Shown: positions 29,386-37,221 of the stretch, in pieces
Layout of the letters: the number at the start of each line of letters is the position of its first letter
Position numbering within the stretch: the stretch's first letter is position 1
Assembly: GCF_000186705.1 (NCBI RefSeq)
Contig: NZ_AEUE01000004.1
Coordinates: 186,001-250,000 of the forward strand
Origin: Citromicrobium sp. JLT1363
Lineage (GTDB): Bacteria; Pseudomonadota; Alphaproteobacteria; Sphingomonadales; Sphingomonadaceae
Direction: 5' to 3'
DNA: 64,000 bases
Program-made: the position numbers and the translations under genes
Notes under the pieces: model-generated
Told to the model about the DNA's origin: nothing
The model's input: the letters and a program-made list of their open reading frames with translations, nothing else
Databases searched by the model: none

Positions 29386-30558
29386 TCAGTGGCGCAGCAG
29401 CAATCGGGTTATGGCGGTGTTGAGGGGGCCAATGCGCGCAGCTGCCCCCAGCGCGGCCCGCCGCGCGACATGGGCGCGCGGGCTCTCCGCCGTATATAGG
29501 TGCACCAGAAGGTTGGTGCCACTGTAAAGCGGACGCGTGGCGAGCCGATGGCGTGCCTCGTAGCGTCGCAGCAAGAGCGGCGAGGCGATCGAACGGTGCT
29601 TCTGCGCGGCATCGCGCACCAGCCCGGCGAGCGTTGCCGCCGATTGCAGGCCCAGGTTGAAACCATGCGCGGTGACCGGATGCATCCCCACCGCCGCATC
29701 CCCGATCAGCGCCGCGCCGTCACTGGCGAAGTGCCGGGCATAGGTGGTCGCCAGCGGATAGACGTGCGGGCCGGACACGAAGCGCATGGTGCCAAGGCGG
29801 CGCTCGAAGCGGTCTTCGATCTCCGCCGCGAGCACTTCGGGCGGGTAGGCCGCGATCCGATCGATCGTTGCGCTCTCAAGGGTGAGCACGGCGGACGACT
29901 GGTGCTCGCCCAGCGGCAGCATGGCGATGGTCTGCCCGTGGCCGAACCACTCGGTCGCCAGGCCGTGATTGGGCCGCTCATGCGAAAGCCGCGCGACCAG
30001 CATCGACTTGCCCAGCCGGTTGATCTCCGCAGAAATGCCCAGCTGTTCGCGGACTGCGGAAAAGCGCGAATCGGCGGCGACGAGCAACCGCGCGGTCAGG
30101 GTGCGTCCGTCGGCCAGCGTCACACGCGCGCCCGCCCTGTCGGCATGGACATGCTCGACCCCGGTGCTCGCCAGCAGGGTGACGCCATCCTGCCCTTCCA
30201 TCGCCGCGAACAGGCTCTGGCGGATCAGATGGTTGGAGACGAGGCATCCCAGCCGGTCTTCCGGGCCGCCGTCGGTATCGAAGCCGAGCGCGAGGGGGGA
30301 TTGGCCATTATAGACCCGCGCGGCGCGCAGCGCGAAGATCTGGTCGGGCGCGATCCTGCCCCACGCGCCGAGCCGCTCCAGCGTGGCAACCGATCGATGG
30401 GTGAGCGCGATTTCCCGCCCGTCGACCGGCGGCAAAGCCAGCACGTCTGAAGGCTGACGCTCGACCAGTGCGATATTCAGCCCGCTGCCTTCCAGCGCAC
30501 GGGCAAAGGCAAGCCCTGCGGGGCCGGCCCCCACCACGATGATATCGAAATCGCGCAT
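29386..30558 (-). CDS. UbiH/UbiM-type FAD-dependent hydroxylase
   Basis: The 390-residue flavoprotein of the UbiH/UbiF/COQ6 family has the FAD motif VVGAGPAGLAFARAL at the N-terminus and GDAAVGMHPVTAHGFNLGLQSA at the ribityl-binding site. The family hydroxylates ring positions of ubiquinone precursors. The short form and sequence style recall UbiM, the broad-specificity hydroxylase of some alphaproteobacteria. The first ATG compatible with the FAD fold is used. Co-transcription with a desaturase is unusual for a quinone gene, so a carotenoid- or lipid-related oxidation is the main alternative. Confidence 0.8.
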   Translation of the reverse strand: MRDFDIIVVGAGPAGLAFARALEGSGLNIALVERQPSDVLALPPVDGREIALTHRSVATLERLGAWGRIAPDQIFALRAARVYNGQSPLALGFDTDGGPEDRLGCLVSNHLIRQSLFAAMEGQDGVTLLASTGVEHVHADRAGARVTLADGRTLTARLLVAADSRFSAVREQLGISAEINRLGKSMLVARLSHERPNHGLATEWFGHGQTIAMLPLGEHQSSAVLTLESATIDRIAAYPPEVLAAEIEDRFERRLGTMRFVSGPHVYPLATTYARHFASDGAALIGDAAVGMHPVTAHGFNLGLQSAATLAGLVRDAAQKHRSIASPLLLRRYEARHRLATRPLYSGTNLLVHLYTAESPRAHVARRAALGAAARIGPLNTAITRLLLRH

Positions 30559-30680
30559 TGCTGTGTCCTTGCATCGCCTGTTTCGGGCGGCGCTAGCGAG
30601 GGTGCGGCGCGCTGGCATTGCGCGAAATCAAGTCGGCATTGTCGCGGGGCGGGCGCTTCTCTGGCCCCGTTCGATCTGGC

Positions 30681-32513
30681 ATGGCCGCCGGCATGACCGC
30701 CCAAACGCGTACCTCAGGCCTGCCTGCCGCCGAGTCCCCGCAATTGCTGGACAAGCTGCATGAAGTCTTCGGCTTCCGCTCGTTCCGGGGCGTTCAAGCC
30801 CAGGTCGTCGACCGGGTGATGGCGGGACAGTCTACGCTGGCGGTGATGCCCACGGGGGCGGGCAAATCGCTGACCTACCAGCTGCCCGCGACGCTGCTGG
30901 AGGGCACATGCGTCGTCATCAGCCCGCTGATTGCGCTGATGCACGACCAGCTGCGCAGCGCGAGCGCCAACGGCATCCGCGCCGCCACGCTGACCAGCGC
31001 GGACGAGAACCGCGCCGAGACGGTCCAGCGCCTTCGCGCGGGCGAGCTCGATCTGCTGTATGTCGCGCCCGAACGCGCGAGCCAGAGCCATTTCCGCGAT
31101 CTGCTCTCGCAATGCCGCATATCGCTGTTCGCGATCGACGAGGCGCATTGCGTGTCCGAATGGGGGCACGACTTCAGGCCCGACTACCGCCTTCTGCGCC
31201 CGCTGATGGACCAGTTCGCCGATGTGCCGCGCCTCGCGCTGACTGCGACGGCGGATGCACACACCCGGTCCGACATCCTGACCCAGCTTGGCATCGCGCC
31301 GGAGGGTCTGATCGTCGCCGGGTTCGACCGTCCGAACATTCGTTACACGATCCGCCCGCGCGATTCGCTGACTCAGCAGCTGCGCCGCCTGCTCGCCGAA
31401 AACCCCGGTCCCGGGATCGTCTACGCGCAGACCCGCGCCGCGACCGAGAGGCTGGCGGAGTCCCTGTCCGACGGGACGCGCGAAGTGCGCTGCTATCATG
31501 CGGGCCTGCCGCCCGAAGTGCGCGCCGCCAACCAGGCGGCATTCGTGGCGAGCGAGAACATGGTAATCTGCGCCACGGTCGCCTTCGGCATGGGGATCGA
31601 CAAGCCGGACGTTCGCTTCGTTGCCCATGCGGGGCTGCCGAAGTCGATCGAGTCCTACTACCAGGAAACGGGCAGGGCGGGGCGCGACGGCGACCCGTCG
31701 GCGGCGCATCTGTTCTGGGGCGCGGATGATTTCGCAAGGGCGCGAATGCGGATCGCAGAGGTCGGCGAGGCGCGCCAGCAGGGCGAACGCACGCGGCTCG
31801 CGGCGCTCGGCGCGCTGGTCGAGACCGCCGGCTGCCGCCGCGCGATCCTGCTGCGCCATTTCGGCGAGGACCCGCCCGAGACCTGCGGCAATTGCGACAA
31901 CTGCCTCAATCCGCCCAAGTCGGTCGACGCTACGGTCGTGGCGCAGAAATACCTTTCCGCCGTGGCGCGCACGCGGCAGATGTACGGCGCGGGCTATGTC
32001 GAGAGCATCCTCACCGGCCAGTCGAGCGAACGCAGCCGAGCACAGGGGCACGACAAGCTGTCGGTGTTCGGGATCGTCGAGGGGGAGGAAGCCGCGCTGC
32101 TCAAGCCGGTCCACCGCGCGCTGCTGGTGCGCGGCGCGCTGCTGCCGACCGAGCATGGCGGGATGATGCTGGGACCGGAGGCGCGCGGGTTCCTCAAGGG
32201 CGAGGAGCCGCTCGATCTGGTGATCCCGCCCAAGCGGACAGGCGGAAAGCGGGGCAGCCGGGCCGGATCGGGCCAGGCACTCAACCCCGTGGGCGATCCG
32301 CTGTTCGATGCGCTGCGCGCATTGCGGCGCGATCTGGCGAAGGAAAATCAGGTCCCGCCCTACGTCATCTTCCATGATTCCGTGTTGCGGGACATGGCCG
32401 GGCTGCGGCCGCAGACACTCGCCCTGCTGGGCGAGCTGCCCGGTATCGGGGCGAAGAAGCTGGAGGCCTATGGCGACGCCTTCCTGGAGGTCATCCGGCA
32501 GTACGAGCGGTAG
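30681..32513 (+). CDS. recQ: ATP-dependent DNA helicase RecQ
   Basis: The protein is about 610 residues. Helicase motif I is MPTGAGKS, motif II is DEAHCVSEWGHDFRP and motif VI is QETGRAGRDG. A zinc-binding domain carries CRRAILLRHF then CGNCDNC. The C-terminal HRDC domain (about residues 520-605) is complete. RecQ unwinds 3'-5' and acts in RecF-pathway recombination and fork repair. Two in-frame ATGs lie 12 bases apart and neither has a clear ribosome site. It is divergent from the hydroxylase gene over a 122-base gap. Confidence 0.95.
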   Translation: MAAGMTAQTRTSGLPAAESPQLLDKLHEVFGFRSFRGVQAQVVDRVMAGQSTLAVMPTGAGKSLTYQLPATLLEGTCVVISPLIALMHDQLRSASANGIRAATLTSADENRAETVQRLRAGELDLLYVAPERASQSHFRDLLSQCRISLFAIDEAHCVSEWGHDFRPDYRLLRPLMDQFADVPRLALTATADAHTRSDILTQLGIAPEGLIVAGFDRPNIRYTIRPRDSLTQQLRRLLAENPGPGIVYAQTRAATERLAESLSDGTREVRCYHAGLPPEVRAANQAAFVASENMVICATVAFGMGIDKPDVRFVAHAGLPKSIESYYQETGRAGRDGDPSAAHLFWGADDFARARMRIAEVGEARQQGERTRLAALGALVETAGCRRAILLRHFGEDPPETCGNCDNCLNPPKSVDATVVAQKYLSAVARTRQMYGAGYVESILTGQSSERSRAQGHDKLSVFGIVEGEEAALLKPVHRALLVRGALLPTEHGGMMLGPEARGFLKGEEPLDLVIPPKRTGGKRGSRAGSGQALNPVGDPLFDALRALRRDLAKENQVPPYVIFHDSVLRDMAGLRPQTLALLGELPGIGAKKLEAYGDAFLEVIRQYER

Positions 32514-32615
32514 CGCTTTCCCGCTTGCGGGACAGATCGCCCGGCGCCTTCTTGTGCAAACGCGGTTTCGCGGTAGACCTTGCCCGGGGGCAATCGCGGG
32601 GCGGCGAACCGGAAC

Positions 32616-35036
32616 ATGGAATGGAGCACTGCCAGCGCGCCAGACGCTTCGCTGTTCTGGAACCCGGCGGCTCTCAGCTACCTGAGCCAGCTGCTGCTTG
32701 CGCTGGTGCTGGCGGCCTATCTGGTGCGCAGGGCCACGCGCGATTCCCGGCAGGGCCGGTTCCACGCGCCGACCTGGATACTCGCCATCCTCATGCTCTC
32801 GCTGGTGCCGGTATTCTGCACCACCTTGCTGCGCGTACTGACTGCCGGCGGCTGGCTGAGCTACGCGATGCCTTGGTCCCGGCTCGACGCGTGGACCACG
32901 CTGGCCATGCCCTGGGCGCGCCCTTTCGGCAGCATCGCGCCGGTTGCGCTGGTGCTTCTGGGATACCTCTTCCCCAGGCCTCTCCCCGGCACCCGGCGCG
33001 AAATGATGCTGATCATGGCGGTGCTTTTCGCCCTGATCGTGGCCGAGACCGCGATTGCGGTGCGTGCCGACATTGCCATCGTCATGCGCGAGGCGTGGTG
33101 GCGGCCGCAATGGATCGCCGGGTGGATGCACCTGTGCATCCTTTGGTCCGCAATCGTCTTCTGGCGCCAGCTGGCCGCTGCACAGGCCGATGGGCTGTCG
33201 GCGTCCGGCTGGCGAAGGGTGCGCGCCCTGTTGGCCCTGCCGTGGCGGCCCGGCCCTTCGCGAGAGGGGCAGGTCTCGCGCGCGTTCCTGATCCTCACCA
33301 TCCTGCCGATCATCCATACAGCGACCCTGCTCGTACCCGAAGGCAGCAGAACTGCGCTCTATTCGATAGATATCCTGATCTGCTGGATGGCGCTGGTCCA
33401 GCTGGTCGGCCTGACGCTGGTGCTGGTGGGGTATCTTCCCGAACGCACCACCTTCCTGTTCAGGCTGACCGCGATCGGGCTGGCGGTGCTTCTGGCGGCG
33501 TTGACCGGGGCAAGCTGGGTGATCGCGCCAGCCTACGAAAGGCAGTTCCGCGCGCCCGATCTGGCCGCGTCGGGCGAAGCGGTGCTGTTCGTTCCGCGCG
33601 GGCCGGAGGGTGGCTATGCTGGCCAGCCGTCCGCCTTTCTGCCTGAAAGAGTGCGCGGACCTGCCCTGAACCCGCAGGGCGGGGCGGTGACGCTGCCCTT
33701 CGATTTTCCCTTCTATGGACGCGAGTACCGGCGCGTTTTCATCGACCGGTTGGGCACGATTGCCTTCGACAGGATGCCAAGGCCGGTCGATGCGGCGTTC
33801 GAAAGCGGCGTCCAGCCTGCGATCTACCCGCTGCTGGTGGATACGCCATCCGGGGGCACGCAGATCACGGCCTTCGCCAGCGACGAAAGGCTGGTGGTGA
33901 CCCGGCGCGACCGCTGCGGGCCGGAGGATGTGCGCCGCTGCTATCAGGTGCAGACCGTCCTGCATGCCGACGGGCGCATCGAGGTGCAGTTCCTCGACGT
34001 GCCGACTGCGCCCCAATTTGCGATGTTTCGCCCGCTCGATGCGCCATGGCTGACGGGGATTACCCCGGGCACCGATATGCGCGCGGGGCAGGCGCTGCTG
34101 CAGGACCATTACCGCACCTTCCTCGCCCATCTCGACCGGCTATACGCGCCCTTCGTTCCGTTCATCGCGCTCGCGGCGCTTGCCACGCTGATCGGCCTGC
34201 CGATCGTGTTCCGCAGCTTTCTGCTCGCGCCGCTCGACCGCCTGCTGCGGGGCATGCGGCGCTTCCGCGAAGGGGAGAGCGATGTCCAGGTGCCGGCCTC
34301 CTACCGGGACGAGATCGGCTACCTGATCGAAGCGTTCAACGCGCTGGTGCGCGAGCAGACCGCCCTGACGCGCCGGCTCGAAGACCGCGTGGCCGACCGC
34401 GTGGCGGAGATCGCCGACATGACGATCCAGACCACCAAGCTGGAAGAGCGCGCCCGCCTTTCGGCGGACCTGCACGATGCGGTGGCGCAGACGCTGGCTT
34501 CGGCAACGCTCCACGCCAGCGCCCTGCCGACACGGCTCCAGAACCTCGCCGGGCCCGACCGCGAAGCGGCGGAACAGGTCGCAAGGCTCAACCGCCATGC
34601 CCTGCGCGAGATGCGCCAGCTGCTGACCGAGCTGCGCGAGGATGACGCGCAATGGTCGCTCACCCACCGGCTTGGCGAACTGGTGCACAGCTTCGAGCGG
34701 CTGCATGCGCTGAAGATCGATTGCGAGCTGAACGAGGCTGCTGCGTTGCCGCCAGAGGTGTTCGCCATGTTCTACCGCGTGGCGCAGGAAGCGCTGAACA
34801 ACGTGCTTAAGCACAGCGGGGTGGACGAGGTCGCGCTGGTCTTCGATGCGCTGGAGGATCGCGCCCTGCTGAGCGTGAGCGACGATGGACGCGGTTTCGA
34901 TCCGGCCAGGGGCGACCGGCGCGAACGGCTGGGCCTTTCGATCATGCGCGACCGCGCGGAGACGATCGGCGCGACGCTTGAAATAGAAACTGCGCCGGGC
35001 AAGGGTTGCCGGGTCACCATGATCTGGGTGCGATAG
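32616..35036 (+). CDS. NarX-type sensor histidine kinase with a large extracytoplasmic beta-domain
   Basis: The 806-residue kinase has about eight N-terminal membrane helices (residues 20-310). An extracytoplasmic domain follows (about 310-505), then one helix (about 508-530), a HAMP linker and a HisKA_3 module with His620 (SADLHDAVAQT), and an HATPase domain with SDDGRGFDPARG. The outer domain includes LPFDFPFYGREYRRVFIDRLG, which resembles the FpFYG strand motif of eukaryotic nidogen/plexin-type extracellular beta-domains. The ATG follows GGCGAACCGGAAC, a weak site. The response regulator starts four bases after the stop, so they are a cognate pair. Confidence 0.9.
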   Translation: MEWSTASAPDASLFWNPAALSYLSQLLLALVLAAYLVRRATRDSRQGRFHAPTWILAILMLSLVPVFCTTLLRVLTAGGWLSYAMPWSRLDAWTTLAMPWARPFGSIAPVALVLLGYLFPRPLPGTRREMMLIMAVLFALIVAETAIAVRADIAIVMREAWWRPQWIAGWMHLCILWSAIVFWRQLAAAQADGLSASGWRRVRALLALPWRPGPSREGQVSRAFLILTILPIIHTATLLVPEGSRTALYSIDILICWMALVQLVGLTLVLVGYLPERTTFLFRLTAIGLAVLLAALTGASWVIAPAYERQFRAPDLAASGEAVLFVPRGPEGGYAGQPSAFLPERVRGPALNPQGGAVTLPFDFPFYGREYRRVFIDRLGTIAFDRMPRPVDAAFESGVQPAIYPLLVDTPSGGTQITAFASDERLVVTRRDRCGPEDVRRCYQVQTVLHADGRIEVQFLDVPTAPQFAMFRPLDAPWLTGITPGTDMRAGQALLQDHYRTFLAHLDRLYAPFVPFIALAALATLIGLPIVFRSFLLAPLDRLLRGMRRFREGESDVQVPASYRDEIGYLIEAFNALVREQTALTRRLEDRVADRVAEIADMTIQTTKLEERARLSADLHDAVAQTLASATLHASALPTRLQNLAGPDREAAEQVARLNRHALREMRQLLTELREDDAQWSLTHRLGELVHSFERLHALKIDCELNEAAALPPEVFAMFYRVAQEALNNVLKHSGVDEVALVFDALEDRALLSVSDDGRGFDPARGDRRERLGLSIMRDRAETIGATLEIETAPGKGCRVTMIWVR

Positions 35037-35040
35037 CGGC

Positions 35041-35676
35041 ATGAGCGAGACAATCCGGGTGCTGGTCGTCGACGACCACCTGATGGTGCGCAAGGGTATT
35101 GCGCAGCTGCTGGCGAGTGCTCCCGAGATCGAGCTGGTCGGCGAGGCGGACAGCGGCGAGGCCGCGCTGGAACTGTGCGCCAGCCTGTCGCCGGACATAG
35201 TGCTGATGGATCTGCGCATGCCCGGCATGGGCGGAATGGCGGCAACCCAGAGCATCCACCGCGCCCACCCCGACATCCGAATTATCGGCCTCAGCACCTT
35301 TGCCGAGGATCACATGGTCGCCAGCATGGTCGCCAGCGGTGCATCGGCGCATCTGCCCAAGTCCGTGACCTTCGAAGAGCTGACCGACGCCATCCGCAAG
35401 GTGGTGCAGGGAGGGGTGATCGAACGGCCCCTCGGCACGGCCCCCGCGCAGGCTCCCTCAAATCTCTCGGGCGCGATCACGGGGCAGCAGCGGCGGGTTC
35501 TCGCGCTGCTGGCCAAGGGCTTCACCAATCCGGAGATAGCCAGGTACCTCGGCTTCTCGGTCTCGACGGCGAATTATCACGTCGGCGCAATTCTGGCCAA
35601 GCTGGGCGTATCGAACCGCGCAGAGGCCGCAGCCATCGCGGTGCGGGAGCAGCTGATCGACGAGTTCGACCTCTAG
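35041..35676 (+). CDS. NarL/LuxR-type response regulator
   Basis: The 211-residue regulator has an intact receiver (acidic pair at residues 11-12, phospho-acceptor Asp57 in VLMDLRMPG, Thr/Ser in LSTFAED and Lys in HLPKSVTF). Its C-terminal LuxR-type HTH is GFTNPEIARYLGFSVSTANYHV. It is the cognate partner of the kinase just upstream. The gene after it encodes an exported lipoprotein behind a palindrome that suits a dimeric NarL-family protein, so this regulator is its likely activator. Confidence 0.93.
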   Translation: MSETIRVLVVDDHLMVRKGIAQLLASAPEIELVGEADSGEAALELCASLSPDIVLMDLRMPGMGGMAATQSIHRAHPDIRIIGLSTFAEDHMVASMVASGASAHLPKSVTFEELTDAIRKVVQGGVIERPLGTAPAQAPSNLSGAITGQQRRVLALLAKGFTNPEIARYLGFSVSTANYHVGAILAKLGVSNRAEAAAIAVREQLIDEFDL

Positions 35677-35708
35677 CAACGGCTTGCCCGCAACAGCCCG
35701 GCAGGCCG

Positions 35709-35726
35709 ACTAGTAGACCTACCAGT
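35709..35726. promoter_or_regulatory. 18-bp near-palindrome upstream of the secreted-protein operon
   Basis: ACTAGTAGACCTACCAGT pairs with itself at seven of nine positions, the two exceptions being one internal pair and the central pair. It ends 57 bases before the GTG of the lipoprotein gene. The string GTAGACCT is repeated 36 bases upstream of the sensor kinase gene (32573-32580). It is the best candidate operator for the adjacent NarL-type regulator, though no binding is shown. Confidence 0.55.
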
Positions 35727-35783
35727 TCCGTTCGCCGCCGGTCGCCTTACTCTCCAGACTGCTTGGACGGGAGGGGACACGGG

Positions 35784-36539
35784 GTGCGGTACTGGATTGC
35801 GATCATCCTGCCTCCCGCGTTCCTCCTTCCTGCTTGCGGGGAGCGTGCTGGCGACGATCCGTCACCGGCGGCCACCGCACAGGCATCGGTCCAATGCCCG
35901 GCACAGGGCGATCGGCTGGCGATCACCGGCCTGTGTGCCGAACGCGCGGCCAGCTACCTCGATGTTACGGGCGGGGAAGCGCCAAAGGCGCCGCAGGGAT
36001 GCGAATGGAGCGTGCAGGAAACCCGCTTCGATGAGGCCGTGCTGCTCTACCGGGCGACGCAATGCGGCGACAAGACCACCAGGCTGGCCTTTTCCGATGG
36101 CCCGCCAATGGCAGAGCTTTCCTATGATACGGCAGCCTACGGCGATCCGGAAAATGCGCTGAAGGGAGAGGTGCTGGTTCGCGTCGCCGGTCTCGACGCA
36201 AGCGACAGGACCGCCACTATCCTGCGGATTGCCCGCGATGCGATCGACGATCCGCGCGAGAGCAAGGCATGCACCGTGCGCAACGCCAGGATCGATTACT
36301 GGCCGACCGATGCGCTGGTGGTGGATGTAGGCGCGGCCCAGGCGGCACAGGCGCCGCCCGACGAGCCGCGGGCTGCCTGCGGCCCCTTCGGACTCAGCGA
36401 AGACGAATCTGCATTCTGGCGCGTGTTCCAGGGCCATAGCTGGTTTTTCCAGCTGGGGCAGGACGTGTGGCAGATCGATCCCGGCTCTTTCACCCTGCTC
36501 GCCAAGGACCGCAGCGGCACCTGGGTCCCGGTCGAATGA
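35784..36539 (+). CDS. predicted lipoprotein with a six-cysteine domain (domain shared with the gene at 37222)
   Basis: The 251-residue protein has a lipobox at Cys18 (AFLLPAC) and so is anchored at a membrane. The GTG start lies eight bases after GGAGGGG; the open frame runs far upstream but overlaps the response regulator. The mature part has six cysteines in spacing shared with the C-terminal half of the protein at 37222 (GLC, CEW, QCGD, ACTVR, ACGP), and ends FWRVFQGHSWFFQLGQDVW. Disulfides in the periplasm are likely. No known family is recognised. It is the first gene after the two-component pair. Confidence 0.75.
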   Translation: MRYWIAIILPPAFLLPACGERAGDDPSPAATAQASVQCPAQGDRLAITGLCAERAASYLDVTGGEAPKAPQGCEWSVQETRFDEAVLLYRATQCGDKTTRLAFSDGPPMAELSYDTAAYGDPENALKGEVLVRVAGLDASDRTATILRIARDAIDDPRESKACTVRNARIDYWPTDALVVDVGAAQAAQAPPDEPRAACGPFGLSEDESAFWRVFQGHSWFFQLGQDVWQIDPGSFTLLAKDRSGTWVPVE

Positions 36540-36604
36540 CGGCGGAGAAGAACCTGCGCAGCCGCTGGCGCGGAAACCACGATCACCATGAACTGGAGCG
36601 ACCG

Positions 36605-37186
36605 ATGAAGAAACGAGTGTGTGCGATGTCCTTTGCCCTGGCGCTTGCCGCCTGCGGCGATTCCTCCTCCGACGACAGCGGAGAACTGGCGACCGCGAAG
36701 GCCGAAGCCGCCGCCGCGAAGGCGGAAACCGCGGCCATGAAGGCCGAGATGGCTGCATCGGGCGCGCCCGAGAAGGCCGCCGGTTCCACCCCGGCACCAG
36801 AGGTGCAGAAGGCAGCGGCCACCAGCACGCCGAAGGTGCAGGCCAAGGGTAACGGCAAGTATCGCATGCCGACCGCAGACGAGCTCGCCAACGGGGTGAA
36901 CGCCAATTGCGAGGTCATGATCGAAGGCTACACCTATAGCGGGCCCTGCAAGTTCGACTCGCCGGGCGGGGCAAGCTTCGGCGTCGCGCGGGCGGACGGC
37001 TATCCGATGAGCTCGCAGTTCGAGGAAATCTACGTCGAGGCCGATACGCGCACCGACGGTTTCGGGCGATTCCGCGATGGCGATGGCAACTGGCAGGACA
37101 TGGGCATCCTCACCCGTGCGAACACCAGGGATGCGTGCTGGACCGGCGATCTGACCAAGGTGTGCGCCTACGGCAAGAAATTCTGA
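36605..37186 (+). CDS. small lipoprotein with three perfect heptads and a novel C-terminal domain
   Basis: The 193-residue protein has a lipobox at Cys17 (LALAAC), then an acidic linker and three consecutive heptads at residues 31-51 (AKAEAAA, AKAETAA, MKAEMAA) suited to a short coiled coil, as in Lpp-like anchors. A Pro/Ala-rich spacer and a compact C-terminal domain with four Cys (NANCEVM, GPCKFD, DACWTG, KVCAYG) follow. No known family is recognised. The ATG is 65 bases after the previous stop and the gene is part of the exported-protein operon. Confidence 0.75.
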   Translation: MKKRVCAMSFALALAACGDSSSDDSGELATAKAEAAAAKAETAAMKAEMAASGAPEKAAGSTPAPEVQKAAATSTPKVQAKGNGKYRMPTADELANGVNANCEVMIEGYTYSGPCKFDSPGGASFGVARADGYPMSSQFEEIYVEADTRTDGFGRFRDGDGNWQDMGILTRANTRDACWTGDLTKVCAYGKKF

Positions 37187-37221
37187 TCGCCGCAGTACCT
37201 CCCTTTCTAAGGAGAATTCCC

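Noticed and set aside
30714-34130. 1138-codon open frame on the reverse strand
   Set aside because: It is antisense to recQ and the sensor kinase, with low-complexity Arg/Gln/Ala composition and no recognisable motif.
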